Below, one piece after another: positions 26,691 through 36,734 of a stretch of 64,000 bases of DNA. Source of the DNA: Caulobacterales bacterium (GTDB taxonomy: Bacteria; Pseudomonadota; Alphaproteobacteria; Caulobacterales; Caulobacteraceae). The notes under the pieces were generated by a model. The model searched no databases and was not told the DNA's origin. It saw only the letters and a list, made by a program, of their open reading frames with translations. Numbering within the stretch: position 1 is the first letter of the stretch; every line of letters begins with the position of its first letter. A program made the position numbers and the translations under genes. Location: assembly GCA_019510435.1 (NCBI GenBank), contig JAEKKJ010000006.1, positions 186,001-250,000 of the forward strand, given 5' to 3'.

Positions 26691-28508
26691 TCAGACAGCG
26701 GGCGCGTTCGGATAGGCGTCGAGCACAGGTCCCAGCGCGGCCTTGAGCGGGCCCAGCCAGGGGTCGTAGTTGCGCCAGTGGTCGGCGGCGTCGGTGAAGA
26801 TCGGGCGGCGCACCTGTTCGGAACTGGCGGTCCTCACGGCGCGGTCGTTCTCGTAGAAGCGCAAGCAGGCGTCTTCGAACGGCAGTCCGCACGCGGCGAG
26901 CAGCGCCCGCACCTCGGCTTCCGGGTCGGCGACCATGCGCTCGTAGATCACCCGGTGGACGCGCCCGGGCAGCACGGCGTCGAAGTGCGCCATCAGGGCC
27001 ACGTAGTCGGCGTAGTAGCGGCCGAGGTCGGTGAGGTCGTAGGTGAAGCCCTGGCCGCGGGCGAAGTGCTGCTTGAACGCCGAGAAACCGCAGCCCAGGG
27101 GATGGCGGCGCGCATCGATCACCCGGGCGTTCGGCAGGATCAGCTGGATCAGGCCCAGGTGCTGGAAATTGTTGGGCATCTTGTCGACCAGGAACGGCCG
27201 GCCCAGCTTGCGGTGCACCTCCACCCGCTCCAGGTACTCCTCGCCCAGCGCCTTGAGCTGGTCGGCCGTCAGCTCGGCCAGCGCTTCCGGATAGCGGCTC
27301 TGCGAGCCCTTTTCGGCCCGCCCCCCGATCCGGCGGGCCATTGCGATGATGTCGGGCAGCTCCTGCGACCCCTCGACCTGCGAATGGCTGGCCAGGATCT
27401 GCTCCACCAGGGTCGAGCCTGAGCGCGGCAGGCCGACGACGAAGATCGGGTCCGGCGCGGCGCACCCCTGCCCGGCGCGGGCGGCGAAGAACGCCGGCGT
27501 GAACAGGGCCTTGGCCCGGCGCAGGTGGTCGGAGGTCTCGTCGGCCTCGTAGTCCAGCTCGCGGCGGCGCAGGGCGTTGCCGCGGGCGTAGCTCTCGAAC
27601 GCGGCCGCATAGTCGCCGGCGTCCTCCCGCGCCTTGCCCAGGGCGAACTCCAGGTGGAAGCGGTCCTCGTCGGAGATGTCGGCGCGGGCCAGCTGGCGGG
27701 TCATCGCCGCGACGTCGGCCGGCGAGAACCGCACGGTCTTGAGGTTGGCCAGGCTCCACCAGGCCTCGCCCAGCCCCGGCGCCAGGGCGAGGGCGCGGCG
27801 GTAGGCGTCGACGCTGTCCGCCTGCCGCCCCACGGCCTTCAGCGCATGGCCCAGGCTCATCCAGACCTTCGGCTGGTCCGGGAAGTCCTTCAGCACGCCG
27901 GAATAGGCCTCGATGGCCGCCTCGGTCTCGCCGATCCGGGCCAGGGCCGCGGCGCGCAGGTTGCGGTAGCCGGGGTGGCGCGGGTCGTCCGCAAGCAGCC
28001 GCTCGGCCTCGGCGATCGCGGCCTGCGACTTGCCGCGGCGATAGAGGACGGTGGCGTAGTTGAAGCGCGCGCCGGTGAATGTGGGCGCCAGCTCCACGCA
28101 ACGCTCCAGCAGGTTCTCCGCCGCCTCCAGCCGCCCCAGGCGCACCGCCGTCTCGGCTAGCATGCGGATGGCGGCCACGTCGGTCGGCCGCGCCTTCAGG
28201 ATGGTGCGCAGGGCGTGCTCGGCCTCGGCCAGGCGGTTGGCGGCGAGCGCCTGGGCCGCGGCGATCAGCTCCGGATCCCGGGTCGAGGCCTCCAGCGAGC
28301 GCAGATAGGCCGCGTCGGCCTCCTCCACCCGCCCCTGCCGGCGCAGCGACGCGCCCAGCAGGCGCAGGGCCTGGGCGTGGTGAGGGGCGACCTTGAGGAT
28401 CTCGCGGACCTGTTCCTCGGCCGTCGACGGGCTCTGGTCCATCAGCCGCGTCGCCTGTTCGAGGGCGTGCTGCAGCGTTCCGAACGTCTCAGCCGCCGCG
28501 CCCGACAC
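26691..28508 (-). CDS. tetratricopeptide-repeat sulfotransferase
   Basis: A 605-residue fusion of an N-terminal TPR array (about 1-330) with a C-terminal PAPS-dependent sulfotransferase domain. The 5'-phosphosulfate loop is VGLPRSGSTLVEQ (about residue 357 on), and the 3'-phosphate-binding region is around VIDARRHPLGCGFS. The start is GTG 28508, with GGAG 7 bases upstream. It is the first gene of a probable two-gene operon with the TonB receptor, a pairing seen repeatedly in alphaproteobacteria. The acceptor is unknown; sulfation of a surface glycan, lipid or the receptor's ligand are all possible. Confidence 0.9.
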   Translation of the reverse strand: MSGAAAETFGTLQHALEQATRLMDQSPSTAEEQVREILKVAPHHAQALRLLGASLRRQGRVEEADAAYLRSLEASTRDPELIAAAQALAANRLAEAEHALRTILKARPTDVAAIRMLAETAVRLGRLEAAENLLERCVELAPTFTGARFNYATVLYRRGKSQAAIAEAERLLADDPRHPGYRNLRAAALARIGETEAAIEAYSGVLKDFPDQPKVWMSLGHALKAVGRQADSVDAYRRALALAPGLGEAWWSLANLKTVRFSPADVAAMTRQLARADISDEDRFHLEFALGKAREDAGDYAAAFESYARGNALRRRELDYEADETSDHLRRAKALFTPAFFAARAGQGCAAPDPIFVVGLPRSGSTLVEQILASHSQVEGSQELPDIIAMARRIGGRAEKGSQSRYPEALAELTADQLKALGEEYLERVEVHRKLGRPFLVDKMPNNFQHLGLIQLILPNARVIDARRHPLGCGFSAFKQHFARGQGFTYDLTDLGRYYADYVALMAHFDAVLPGRVHRVIYERMVADPEAEVRALLAACGLPFEDACLRFYENDRAVRTASSEQVRRPIFTDAADHWRNYDPWLGPLKAALGPVLDAYPNAPAV

Positions 28509-28570
28509 CGGGGACTCCGCCAGGGTTTTTGACAGCCCGATGAATTCGACGATGCGCGGGCCGTGTCAAC

Positions 28571-29572
28571 TTACGGTCGAGGTCCGGGCTCTCCCCAGAA
28601 GCCGGCCTGTGGCGGATAGATCACGCCGTTCTCGATCCGGCACCCGCCGGGCCGGTCCTCCGTCAGCCACCAGGGCCCGTCCAGATCGCAGGCGTCGGCC
28701 AGGGCGCCGATCCACAGCGCTGGAGCGATGGAGAGCGAGCTCGACACCATGCAGCCCGCCAGCACGCCCAGGCCCATGGCCTTGGCCGCCTGGGCCATGG
28801 CCAGCGCCTCGGTCAGGCCGCCGGCCTTGTCCAGCTTCACATTGACCATCTGGTAGCGCGCCGCGGCCGCTGGCAGGTCGGCGCGGGTGTGCACCGCCTC
28901 GTCGGCGCAGATCGGGGCGGGGAAGCTGAGTCCCTCCAGCGCCGCATCGTCATCGGCCGGCAGCGGCTGTTCCACCATGGCCACGTCCAGGCGCGAGACG
29001 GGGCCCGCCATCGCCCGCAGGATCTGCGGCGTCCAGCTCTCGTTGGGATCGAGGATCAGCCGCGCGCCCGGCGCGGCCTCGGCCACCGCCGCCAGCCGCT
29101 CGGCGGGATCGACCTCGTCCAGCTTGACCTTGAGCAGCGGCGAGCCGGCCGCATCCCGGGCCGCAGCCGCCATGGCTTCCGGGCTGTCCAGGCTGATGGT
29201 CACGGCCGTGGGCAGCGAGCGCAGGCGCTCGCGCCCCAGCCGCTCGGCCGCCGAGCGTCCGTCGCGCCGCGCCTCCAGGTCCCAGAGCGCGCAGTCGACG
29301 GCGTTGCGCGCCGCCCCGGGCGCCAGCCCGGCCACCACGCTCCGGGCCGGCTCGCCGCGCGCCAGCCGGACCGCCGCGGCCGCCAATTGCGCGGTGACGG
29401 ATTCCACCGTCTCGCCGTAGCGCGGATAGGGCACGCATTCGCCGCGCCCCAGCGCCCCGCCGTCCCCCAGCTCCGCCACCACCACCTCGGCATGGGTCTT
29501 CACGCCGCGCGAGATGCGGAACGGCGCCCGCAGCGGCAGGCGCTCGGCGCGAAAGGTCAGCTCCAGGCTCAC
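28571..29572 (-). CDS. dipeptide epimerase (L-Ala-D/L-Glu epimerase type, enolase superfamily)
   Basis: An enolase-superfamily enzyme of 333 residues. GTG 29572 is chosen because AGGGGG lies 9 bases upstream and homologues begin with SLELTFRAERLPL. The acid/base lysine pair is in LLKVKLDE (KxK) and VNVKLDKAGG. Metal ligands are in LDPNES (Asp), VEQPL (Glu) and CADEAVH (Asp). Family members epimerise the L-Ala-Glu released during murein recycling, though some prefer other dipeptides. It diverges from the membrane protein at 29672. Confidence 0.88.
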   Translation of the reverse strand: MSLELTFRAERLPLRAPFRISRGVKTHAEVVVAELGDGGALGRGECVPYPRYGETVESVTAQLAAAAVRLARGEPARSVVAGLAPGAARNAVDCALWDLEARRDGRSAAERLGRERLRSLPTAVTISLDSPEAMAAAARDAAGSPLLKVKLDEVDPAERLAAVAEAAPGARLILDPNESWTPQILRAMAGPVSRLDVAMVEQPLPADDDAALEGLSFPAPICADEAVHTRADLPAAAARYQMVNVKLDKAGGLTEALAMAQAAKAMGLGVLAGCMVSSSLSIAPALWIGALADACDLDGPWWLTEDRPGGCRIENGVIYPPQAGFWGEPGPRP

Positions 29573-29671
29573 GGCGTTGCGCCCCCTCCTCCGCGCCCGG
29601 CGCGTCGACAGCTTCTGCAACCCATGATTAGCATGACCTAGGGAGAACACAGTTCACGGGGGCCGATCCAG

Positions 29672-30475
29672 ATGACTGCAGACGTGATGGCCGAACGCGG
29701 CAGGCTCGATATAGGCCGCGTCATATCCGAAACCCTTCAGGTGCTGCGCCGCAACATCGTCACCTTCAGCATCCTCGGCCTGCTGCTCGCCGGCCTGCCG
29801 ATGGGGATCATAACCTTCATCCAGGCGCGGACGATGGGCGGGCTCGCCACTGGCAAGTTCAGCTTCTCCAGCGGCTATTTCGGAGCCATCGGCATCGGTG
29901 GCCTGACGGCGATGATCACCAACGCCATCCTCCAGGGCGCCCTGATCTATGCCACAGTGCAGGACCTCAACGGTCGCAAGGCCTCGGTGGGCGACAGCCT
30001 CGCCACGGGGCTGCGGAACTTCCTGCCGCTGCTGGGCGTGACCATCCTGTTCGCCGTGGCGTTCGTGCTCAGCTCCTTGCTGCTGATTTTCCCGGCGATC
30101 ATGCTGGCCTGCGCCTGGTGCGTGGTGGCGCCCAGCGTGGTGGCCGACCGCACGGGCGTCTTCGGGGCCTTCGGACGCTCGGCCGAGCTGACCCGTGGCA
30201 GCCGCTGGCCGATCTTCGGCCTCTTCGTCCTGCTGGCGGTGTTCTTCATCGTGCTGGGGACGGTCTTCAACGTCCTGTCGGGCGTCAGCATGATGGCCGC
30301 CAACCCGGCCGCCATCGTGGCCCAGATGACCAGCCCGCTGTTCGTGATCATGGGGGTGATCCGCCAGACCATCGGGGCGATGATCGGCTCGACGCTGGTG
30401 GCCGTGCTCTATGTCGAGCTGCGGCGGGCCCGAGAGGGCGCCGGGCCGCAGTGGCTGGCCGACATCTTCAGCTGA
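29672..30475 (+). CDS. six-helix membrane protein (YciC / glycerophosphodiesterase membrane-domain like)
   Basis: A 267-residue protein with about six membrane segments and no catalytic motif I recognise. An N-terminal cytoplasmic stretch RLDIGRVISETLQVLRRN precedes the first segment, and a conserved-looking WCVVAPSVV...AFGRSAELTRG turn occurs mid-protein; both resemble YciC/DUF7847-type membrane proteins. Function is unknown. Alternative start: ATG 29687. The last 8 bases overlap the convergent RDD gene. Confidence 0.6.
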   Translation: MTADVMAERGRLDIGRVISETLQVLRRNIVTFSILGLLLAGLPMGIITFIQARTMGGLATGKFSFSSGYFGAIGIGGLTAMITNAILQGALIYATVQDLNGRKASVGDSLATGLRNFLPLLGVTILFAVAFVLSSLLLIFPAIMLACAWCVVAPSVVADRTGVFGAFGRSAELTRGSRWPIFGLFVLLAVFFIVLGTVFNVLSGVSMMAANPAAIVAQMTSPLFVIMGVIRQTIGAMIGSTLVAVLYVELRRAREGAGPQWLADIFS

Positions 30476-31370
30476 CGTCGAACTTGTCCTTGCGGCGGTG
30501 GCCGAAGAGCATGCGGCTCTCCAGGCGACCCCGCAGGCCCGCGTAATAGGCGTTGAGGAAGGTCCGGTCGGCGATGTCGGTCGGACCCTCCCAGCCGATC
30601 TTGGCGCGGATGCGGGCCGCCACCTCGGCCTGCGCCTTGCGGTCGGCGGAGCGGATCACGTCCTCCAGCACGTGCAGCTCCTTGATGCCGTAGGCGTCGA
30701 GCTGGACATGGGTGAAGGTCAGGCCGCCGGACGCGGCCCGGTCGGTGTCGGCGAGGTCGGGCTGCAGCACCTTGCGCGGCGCCTTGACCACCATGGTCCC
30801 GGCGGCCAGGTCGCCCAGCCGGCGGCGGTCGCGGTTGAACAGCGGGAACAGCACGAAGACCCCGCTCCATAGCGTCCCCAGACCGATCAGCGCCGCGTCC
30901 ACCCCCTGACCGCGGGCGAAGAGGAAGGTCATCGGCAGGAACACCTCGATCTCGCGCATGGCGTTGCGCGCGAAGACCGCGTCGGCCGTCAGCCGCCCGC
31001 CGTCCGCGGCGATGACCCGAAGGCCCATGACCCGCTTGCCCGGCGTCGCGGCCTTGGGCTGGATCTCGAAGAACAGGAAATAGAAGTTGCGGAGCAGGAA
31101 CGCCCCCAGCAGCCAGATCACCCCCAGCACCTCGCCCACGCCCTGCAGTTTGGTGGCCGCGGCGACCGCGAGCACCCCCAGGGTTAAGCCGATCAGGGCG
31201 CCCATCAGAATCAGGAAGTCCAGCAGGAGGGCCACGAACCGGTCGCCGTAACTGCCGACCCGCAGCCGCAGGTCGACACCCTCGGGCGTCACCAGCTCGT
31301 GCGCGCCGCTCTCCAGCCGCCGGCGGACCTTGAGCCCCTTCACCCGGGTCGCGACGCCGCGGACGGTCAT
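30468..31370 (-). CDS. RDD family membrane protein
   Basis: A 300-residue protein with an RDD domain in the first half (YGDRFVALLLDFLIL holds the Arg-Asp pairing, and KAATPGKRVMGLRV is the second RDD motif). A charged cytoplasmic C-terminal half of about 130 residues follows. Some RDD proteins are small transporters, but members in MoxR clusters have no proven role. It is the last gene of the leftward cluster and its start overlaps the SpoIIM-family stop by ATGA. Confidence 0.82.
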   Translation of the reverse strand: MTVRGVATRVKGLKVRRRLESGAHELVTPEGVDLRLRVGSYGDRFVALLLDFLILMGALIGLTLGVLAVAAATKLQGVGEVLGVIWLLGAFLLRNFYFLFFEIQPKAATPGKRVMGLRVIAADGGRLTADAVFARNAMREIEVFLPMTFLFARGQGVDAALIGLGTLWSGVFVLFPLFNRDRRRLGDLAAGTMVVKAPRKVLQPDLADTDRAASGGLTFTHVQLDAYGIKELHVLEDVIRSADRKAQAEVAARIRAKIGWEGPTDIADRTFLNAYYAGLRGRLESRMLFGHRRKDKFDVS

Positions 31371-32362
31371 GGCTGCGCCCGCCGGGGCCAGTAGAAATAG
31401 GCCAGCCAGAGCGCGAGCATGCTCGCCGCCACCGCGTAGCGGACGAGGTCATCCTGCACGAGCTGGCGGGCGAAACCTTCGAGCAGCCCGGCGACGAGCA
31501 GCATAACCACCACCCCCACCATCACCGTGGCGGCGCGCCGCCCGGCGGCGGCCACCGCGTCCACCCGGGTCCGCGCGCCGGGGAAGGCCACCGACCAACC
31601 GATGGCGAAGCCCGAGGCGCCGGACAGGACCAGGGCGAAGAGCTCGGTGGTGCCGTGGATCATCAGCCAGCCCACCGCCTGCGGGCCCAGGCCGCGCGAG
31701 ACGAACAGCGCCAGGAAGGCGCCCAGCATCCCGCCGTTCTGCACCATCAGCGCCGCCGTCGGCAGGCCGAATGCAACGCCGAGCGCAAAGGAGAACAGGG
31801 CGATCTGGCTGTTGTGGGTGAAGAGGAAACTGGCCAGCAGCGACAGGCCCTCGCGCGCGTCGGGCTTGGCGTAGAGCGTGGCCTTCAGGGCCGCGGTGCT
31901 GGCCAGGGGGTCGCGCCCGGCGGCCAGGCCGGGATCCATGAAGCTGTAGAACCAGTCCGGGTCGCGCTGGACCAGCAGATAGCCGACCACCGTCGCCACC
32001 GCCGTGATCGCGAAGGCGACCAGAGTCTCCCGCCAGATCGAACGCACGGCCGCCGGCCAGTCGCGCAGGAAGAAGCGGGCGATCCGCTCCGGCAGGCGGG
32101 TACGCGCGCCGTAGACGATGAAATAGGCCCGCGTGCAGAGGCTCTCCAGATAGGCCGTCAGGCTCTGGTCCAGCGAGATCGAGCGCGCCACCGACAGGGA
32201 CGACAGCGCCTGGCGGTAGAGCAGCGGCAGCTCCAGGATCTCGTCGCGCCGCAGCCGCGCCGCGCCGCCGGCCTCGGCCTTGGCCAGCAAGGTCTCCAGC
32301 CGCCGCCAGTCGGCCTCCCGCTCGGCCCGGAACCGCCAGCTCTTCAGCTGCAGCTCGGCCAT
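31367..32362 (-). CDS. stage II sporulation protein M (SpoIIM) family membrane protein
   Basis: A 331-residue protein: a soluble N-terminal helical region (about 1-105) with LPLLYRQALSSLSVARS, then about six membrane helices of the SpoIIM domain (FTHNSQIALFSFALGVAFGL). The organism is not expected to sporulate; such proteins recur in MoxR-DUF58 clusters of Gram-negative bacteria with unknown function. ATG 32362 shares one base with the DUF58 stop (TGATG), and the stop overlaps the RDD start by four bases, so translation is coupled. Confidence 0.85.
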   Translation of the reverse strand: MAELQLKSWRFRAEREADWRRLETLLAKAEAGGAARLRRDEILELPLLYRQALSSLSVARSISLDQSLTAYLESLCTRAYFIVYGARTRLPERIARFFLRDWPAAVRSIWRETLVAFAITAVATVVGYLLVQRDPDWFYSFMDPGLAAGRDPLASTAALKATLYAKPDAREGLSLLASFLFTHNSQIALFSFALGVAFGLPTAALMVQNGGMLGAFLALFVSRGLGPQAVGWLMIHGTTELFALVLSGASGFAIGWSVAFPGARTRVDAVAAAGRRAATVMVGVVVMLLVAGLLEGFARQLVQDDLVRYAVAASMLALWLAYFYWPRRAQP

Positions 32363-33675
32363 CAGACCAGCCCCCGCCGCTTGACGTCGAAGTAGCTGTT
32401 GAGCAGCGCCGTGGGCAGGCTGTCCATGGGGGCATCCACGATCTGGGCGCCCAGCCGGCGCAGCCGCGCGGTCACCGCCTCGCGCTGTTTCAGGAGGCGC
32501 TCGGCGATCACGGCGCGGGAGACGTCGTCGGGCTCCTGCGGCGGCCTGTCCACCAGGCTCTCCAGTTCCTCGTCGCGGAACACCACGAACAGCACCAGGT
32601 GGGTGCGCATCAGCCGCGCCACGTTCTCCACCATCAGCTCGGCCGAGGTGGTGTCGGCGAAGTCGGTGAACACCACCACCACCGCGCGGCGGTCCAGCCG
32701 GCCCGCCAGGGCGGTGAGGCCCAGGGTGAAGTTGGTCTCCTCGGTGGAGTAGTCGATGCCCGCGGCCAGCTTCTGCAGCAGGGGGAACGCCGCAGGGCCC
32801 GACGCCAGCCCGCTCGCCAGGCGCGGCCGGGCGTCGAACGCGAAGAGGCCCACCCGATCGCCCATCCGCAGGCTCACGAAGGCCAGCAGCAGGGCCGCAT
32901 TGATCGCCCGGTCGATGCGCGGCAGGCCGACCACCGGCGTGCTCATCAGCCGCCCGGTGTCCAGGGCCAGCAGGACGTGGTGGTTGCGCTCGGTGCGGTA
33001 TTCCCGGCCGATCAGCTTGCCGTGCCGGGCGCTCTGCTTCCAGTCGATGTCGCCGAGATCCATCCCGGTCTGGAATTCCTTCAGCGCGTGGAAGTCCGAG
33101 CCTTCGCCGCGGTCCAGCAGCGGCTTGGCGCCCAGCGGCGCATCGCGGGCGAAGAGGCGCAGCGCCTGCTCCTTCACACCGGCGACGTCGGGGGTCACCG
33201 CCACCGGGCCGCTCGGCGGCGCCTGGCGCTGCAGCCAGACCAGGCCCAGCGGCCCGCGCCAACGGGCCCAGACGCCCTCCAGCCGGCTCTCGCCCCGGCG
33301 CTGCGGCGACAGCGTCACCTCGGCCTCGGCGCGGCCGCCGCGCACCGGCGCGGTCTGACGCTCCGGCGTCGCCGTCAGCCGCGCGTCCGAGCCCACCGCC
33401 AACTCGACCACGGCCGGCGGACGGCCTTCGAAGGCCGCCGTGATCCGACCGGTCTGCGGGCGGCCGACCCCGATCACCCGGGGCAGCTCCGCCACCAGGG
33501 TCACGGCCCGCGGCGGCGGCGCCGACAGCACATCCACCAGCATCAGCCCCGCCGCCAGCACGATCCAGGCCGCCGCCGCCGTCCACATGCCGGGCGCAGC
33601 CACCGCCACGGCCAGGGCGATCGGCGCCCCCGCCGCCATCAGGCCGATCGCCCGGCGAGTGGGATAGAGCCGCAC
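32362..33675 (-). CDS. DUF58 domain-containing protein (von Willebrand A-like)
   Basis: The product is 437 residues. Two N-terminal membrane helices (about 12-50) are followed by a beta-rich region and the DUF58 core [20 protein letters not shown] vWA-like fold follows whose metal site is degenerate ([10 protein letters not shown] instead of D-x-S-x-S). DUF58 proteins are thought to be MoxR ATPase partners. The GTG start at 33675 lies immediately next to repeat element 33681-33822, whose GTGGGGG end is the only ribosome-binding candidate. The frame also stays open back through the repeat to 33792, so a repeat-encoded N-terminus cannot be excluded. Confidence 0.85.
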   Translation of the reverse strand: MRLYPTRRAIGLMAAGAPIALAVAVAAPGMWTAAAAWIVLAAGLMLVDVLSAPPPRAVTLVAELPRVIGVGRPQTGRITAAFEGRPPAVVELAVGSDARLTATPERQTAPVRGGRAEAEVTLSPQRRGESRLEGVWARWRGPLGLVWLQRQAPPSGPVAVTPDVAGVKEQALRLFARDAPLGAKPLLDRGEGSDFHALKEFQTGMDLGDIDWKQSARHGKLIGREYRTERNHHVLLALDTGRLMSTPVVGLPRIDRAINAALLLAFVSLRMGDRVGLFAFDARPRLASGLASGPAAFPLLQKLAAGIDYSTEETNFTLGLTALAGRLDRRAVVVVFTDFADTTSAELMVENVARLMRTHLVLFVVFRDEELESLVDRPPQEPDDVSRAVIAERLLKQREAVTARLRRLGAQIVDAPMDSLPTALLNSYFDVKRRGLV

Positions 33676-33680
33676 TATCC

Positions 33681-33822
33681 GGCCCCCACTTCGGTTCCCC
33701 CGCTCGCGGGGGAAATGTCGCCAACGCCGCAGGCGGGCGACAATGGGGGAGGAAACAGGGCGACTTCCCCCATCAACCCTCGTGCTTCGCACCTCGGGCC
33801 ACTTCCCCCTGACAGGGGGAAG
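33681..33822 (-). repeat. dispersed double-hairpin intergenic repeat, copy A (between moxR-like gene and DUF58 gene)
   Basis: About 140 bp bounded by two strong stems: CTTCCCCCT-GAC-AGGGGGAAG (33802-33822) and TTCCCCCGC-TC-GCGGGGGAA (33695-33714). Read on the minus strand it is highly similar over its whole length to 39066-39206. Shared interior blocks include AAGTGGCCCGA, CACGAGGGT, GATGGGGGAAG and CTCCCCCATTGTCGCC. It fills the gap between two genes of one leftward cluster. It points in the same direction relative to the downstream gene as copy B. Confidence 0.85.
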
Positions 33823-33838
33823 GGCGGGACGGCGCGTC

Positions 33839-34781
<943 letters not shown>

Positions 34782-34795
<14 letters not shown>

Positions 34796-36020
34796 GCGTC
34801 ATCTCCCCTCGCCACTCGTAGATCTTCTGCGCCACGGCCAGGAGGTCGTCGCGGGATTTCGCCGCCTCGGCCTCGGCGGCCAGGTCGCTGGGCGCCATGG
34901 CGCCGCGGCGGCGGGCCAGCTCGTCCAGCCAGCCTTCCTCGGTGTGCGCGCCGGACTGGCGCACCACGCGCGCCCGGATCAAGGCGGCATAGGCGGGCGC
35001 CAGCTCGTGCTCCTTGCGGGCCATGCGCGCCAGGTCGGCGGCGTTGTCGACCAGGGCCCGCGCGCCCAGAGCGAAGGCGCGGCCGGCGCGCTGCGGCTGG
35101 CCGAAGCGGGCCAGGGCATGGGCGCCCATCAAGAGGCCGGCGGCCACGGCGATCAGGGTCGCCGCCAGCCACGGCGGCTCCAGCATCAGCCGCCCCAGGC
35201 CGCGGCCCCGCTCCAGGCCGTTCAGCGTGACGTCGAACGCCAGGGTGCGCGCGCCGCCGGCCGTGGCGGCGTCCAGCACCGTCACCCCGGCCCGGGCCGT
35301 GGCGAGATCCTTCAGACCCTGGTTGTTCAGGAGGTCCGCGTCGGCCAGCACCCAGATACTGGGCGAGCGCCGGGAATAGGCCAGCACGGCCTGCCCGTTC
35401 TCGTCGGCCAGGATCGGCGCCCAGCCGGCGCCGGACAGGGTCTTGAGGCTATCGATCCGCCCGAGCGGCAGCACCACGTCGGCGCCCAGCGGTCCGCCGG
35501 CGCCGTGCAGCACCGGCCGCGACCAGCCGCGGCGCAGGGCCACGTGGGTGTCCGGCGCATAGGAGGCCAGCAGGGCTTGGGCTTCGCGCGCGTCCTCCAG
35601 CGGCGCTACCTTGCGCACATAGCCCTGGCGCATCGGATCCGGTGTTGCCGCCCACTTGGGCAGGACGATCAGGGTGAGCGTCCCCTTCGGATAGGCCTGC
35701 AGGGCCTTGGCCCCCAGCATCGGCTCCGGGGTCAGCACCACCGTCGCCGCGGAGGGCCGCATCGGGCGCGTGCGGCTGACCACCACCGGCTGGCCCAGCG
35801 CCTTCATCAGCCGGGTGATCCCGGCGTAGCCGACGGCGGATTTGGAGAGCGCATGGGCCCGGGGGTCGTTGGCCGCGCGCAGGTCCGGCGCATAGGCCGA
35901 CAGCACCGCGAGGCCGGCGAGCGAGACGACGCCCACCGCCACCAGGGCCAGGATCGCCCGGGGCGAGAAGGCCTGGCTCGACCCCTGCGGCCCGCCCGCC
36001 GGAGCGTCCGAGGCGCTCAC
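34782..36020 (-). CDS. DUF4350 domain-containing membrane protein
   Basis: A 412-residue protein with one N-terminal membrane helix (about 22-42), a DUF4350 domain in the extracytoplasmic part (residues about 50-260), a second membrane helix (about 300-322) and a cytoplasmic helical C-terminus. GTG 36020 overlaps the upstream DUF4129 stop (GTGA), which supports this start. DUF4350 proteins occur almost only in MoxR clusters and are thought to belong to a membrane complex with them. No enzymatic motif is visible. Confidence 0.8.
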
Positions 36021-36664
36021 CGCCAGCCCTCCGCGAAGGCGAAGGCGCGATAGTCCTCGCGCGCCTGCTCGAACTCCGGCGGCCCGGCGGCCAGCCCGCC
36101 GAAGAACGTGCGCTCCACCGCCTGGGCCAGCCGCGCGAACGCCGCCCGCGCCTGGGGCGGCAGGACCTCGAGGCTGGCGATATCGCGGCTGGTCAGGGCC
36201 GGCTTCACCGCGCCCGGCCGCCGGCCGGAGAGGTCGTCGATGGACCGGAAGAGCAGCAGATGGATGGCGTCCTCGAAGCGGCCCTGGGCCGCCAGGCCCT
36301 CGGCGTCCTGCAGCAGGGCTTGGGCCGCCTCCGGTGCGGGCCGCCAGTCGGTGGCCGTGACGCCGCTGCGCCGGCGGAACCAGCGGTCCGGCACGATCTC
36401 GCGCAGGATGAACCAGAGCAGCATCGCCGCGCCGATGGCCAGGCCGGCCCAGAAGACATACTGCAGATAGGGCCCGACGGCCTTCAGGATGTCGCCCAGC
36501 ACCTTGAGCCAGCCGGGCGGCTTGGGTTGCGGGAACAGGGCGAAGTCGAACTGGAGGTCGCGGTCGCGCAACAGCGCCTGGTGCGCGAGGGCGAGCTTCT
36601 GCTGCGCCGTCCGGCCCGAAGCTTCCGCGACGCCCACCCCAGCCACGCACACCCCCAGTTGCAA
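36017..36664 (-). CDS. DUF4129 domain-containing protein
   Basis: First gene of the leftward MoxR cluster, about 210 residues. It has an N-terminal signal-like stretch (LQLGVCVAGVGVAEA), one membrane helix (about 75-97) and a C-terminal DUF4129 domain (DAIHLLLFRSIDDL, LTSRDIASLEV). No ATG fits: upstream ATGs lie inside the divergent deaminase gene. TTG 36664 or GTG 36652 are the candidates, and the start is therefore uncertain. The gap to the divergent deaminase start is only about 70 bases, so the two promoters must be close or overlapping. Confidence 0.7.
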   Translation of the reverse strand: MQLGVCVAGVGVAEASGRTAQQKLALAHQALLRDRDLQFDFALFPQPKPPGWLKVLGDILKAVGPYLQYVFWAGLAIGAAMLLWFILREIVPDRWFRRRSGVTATDWRPAPEAAQALLQDAEGLAAQGRFEDAIHLLLFRSIDDLSGRRPGAVKPALTSRDIASLEVLPPQARAAFARLAQAVERTFFGGLAAGPPEFEQAREDYRAFAFAEGWR

Positions 36665-36734
36665 CGCCAGCCTAGACGACCACGGGCGCGCCGCAAGCCT
36701 TGACCGATGCGCCCCGGGCGTGATGGTCGAGGGC

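Noticed and set aside
28513..28550. TTGACA on the plus strand as a promoter
   Set aside because: It points into the antisense of the dipeptide epimerase gene, lacks a credible -10 and has no plus-strand gene to serve nearby.
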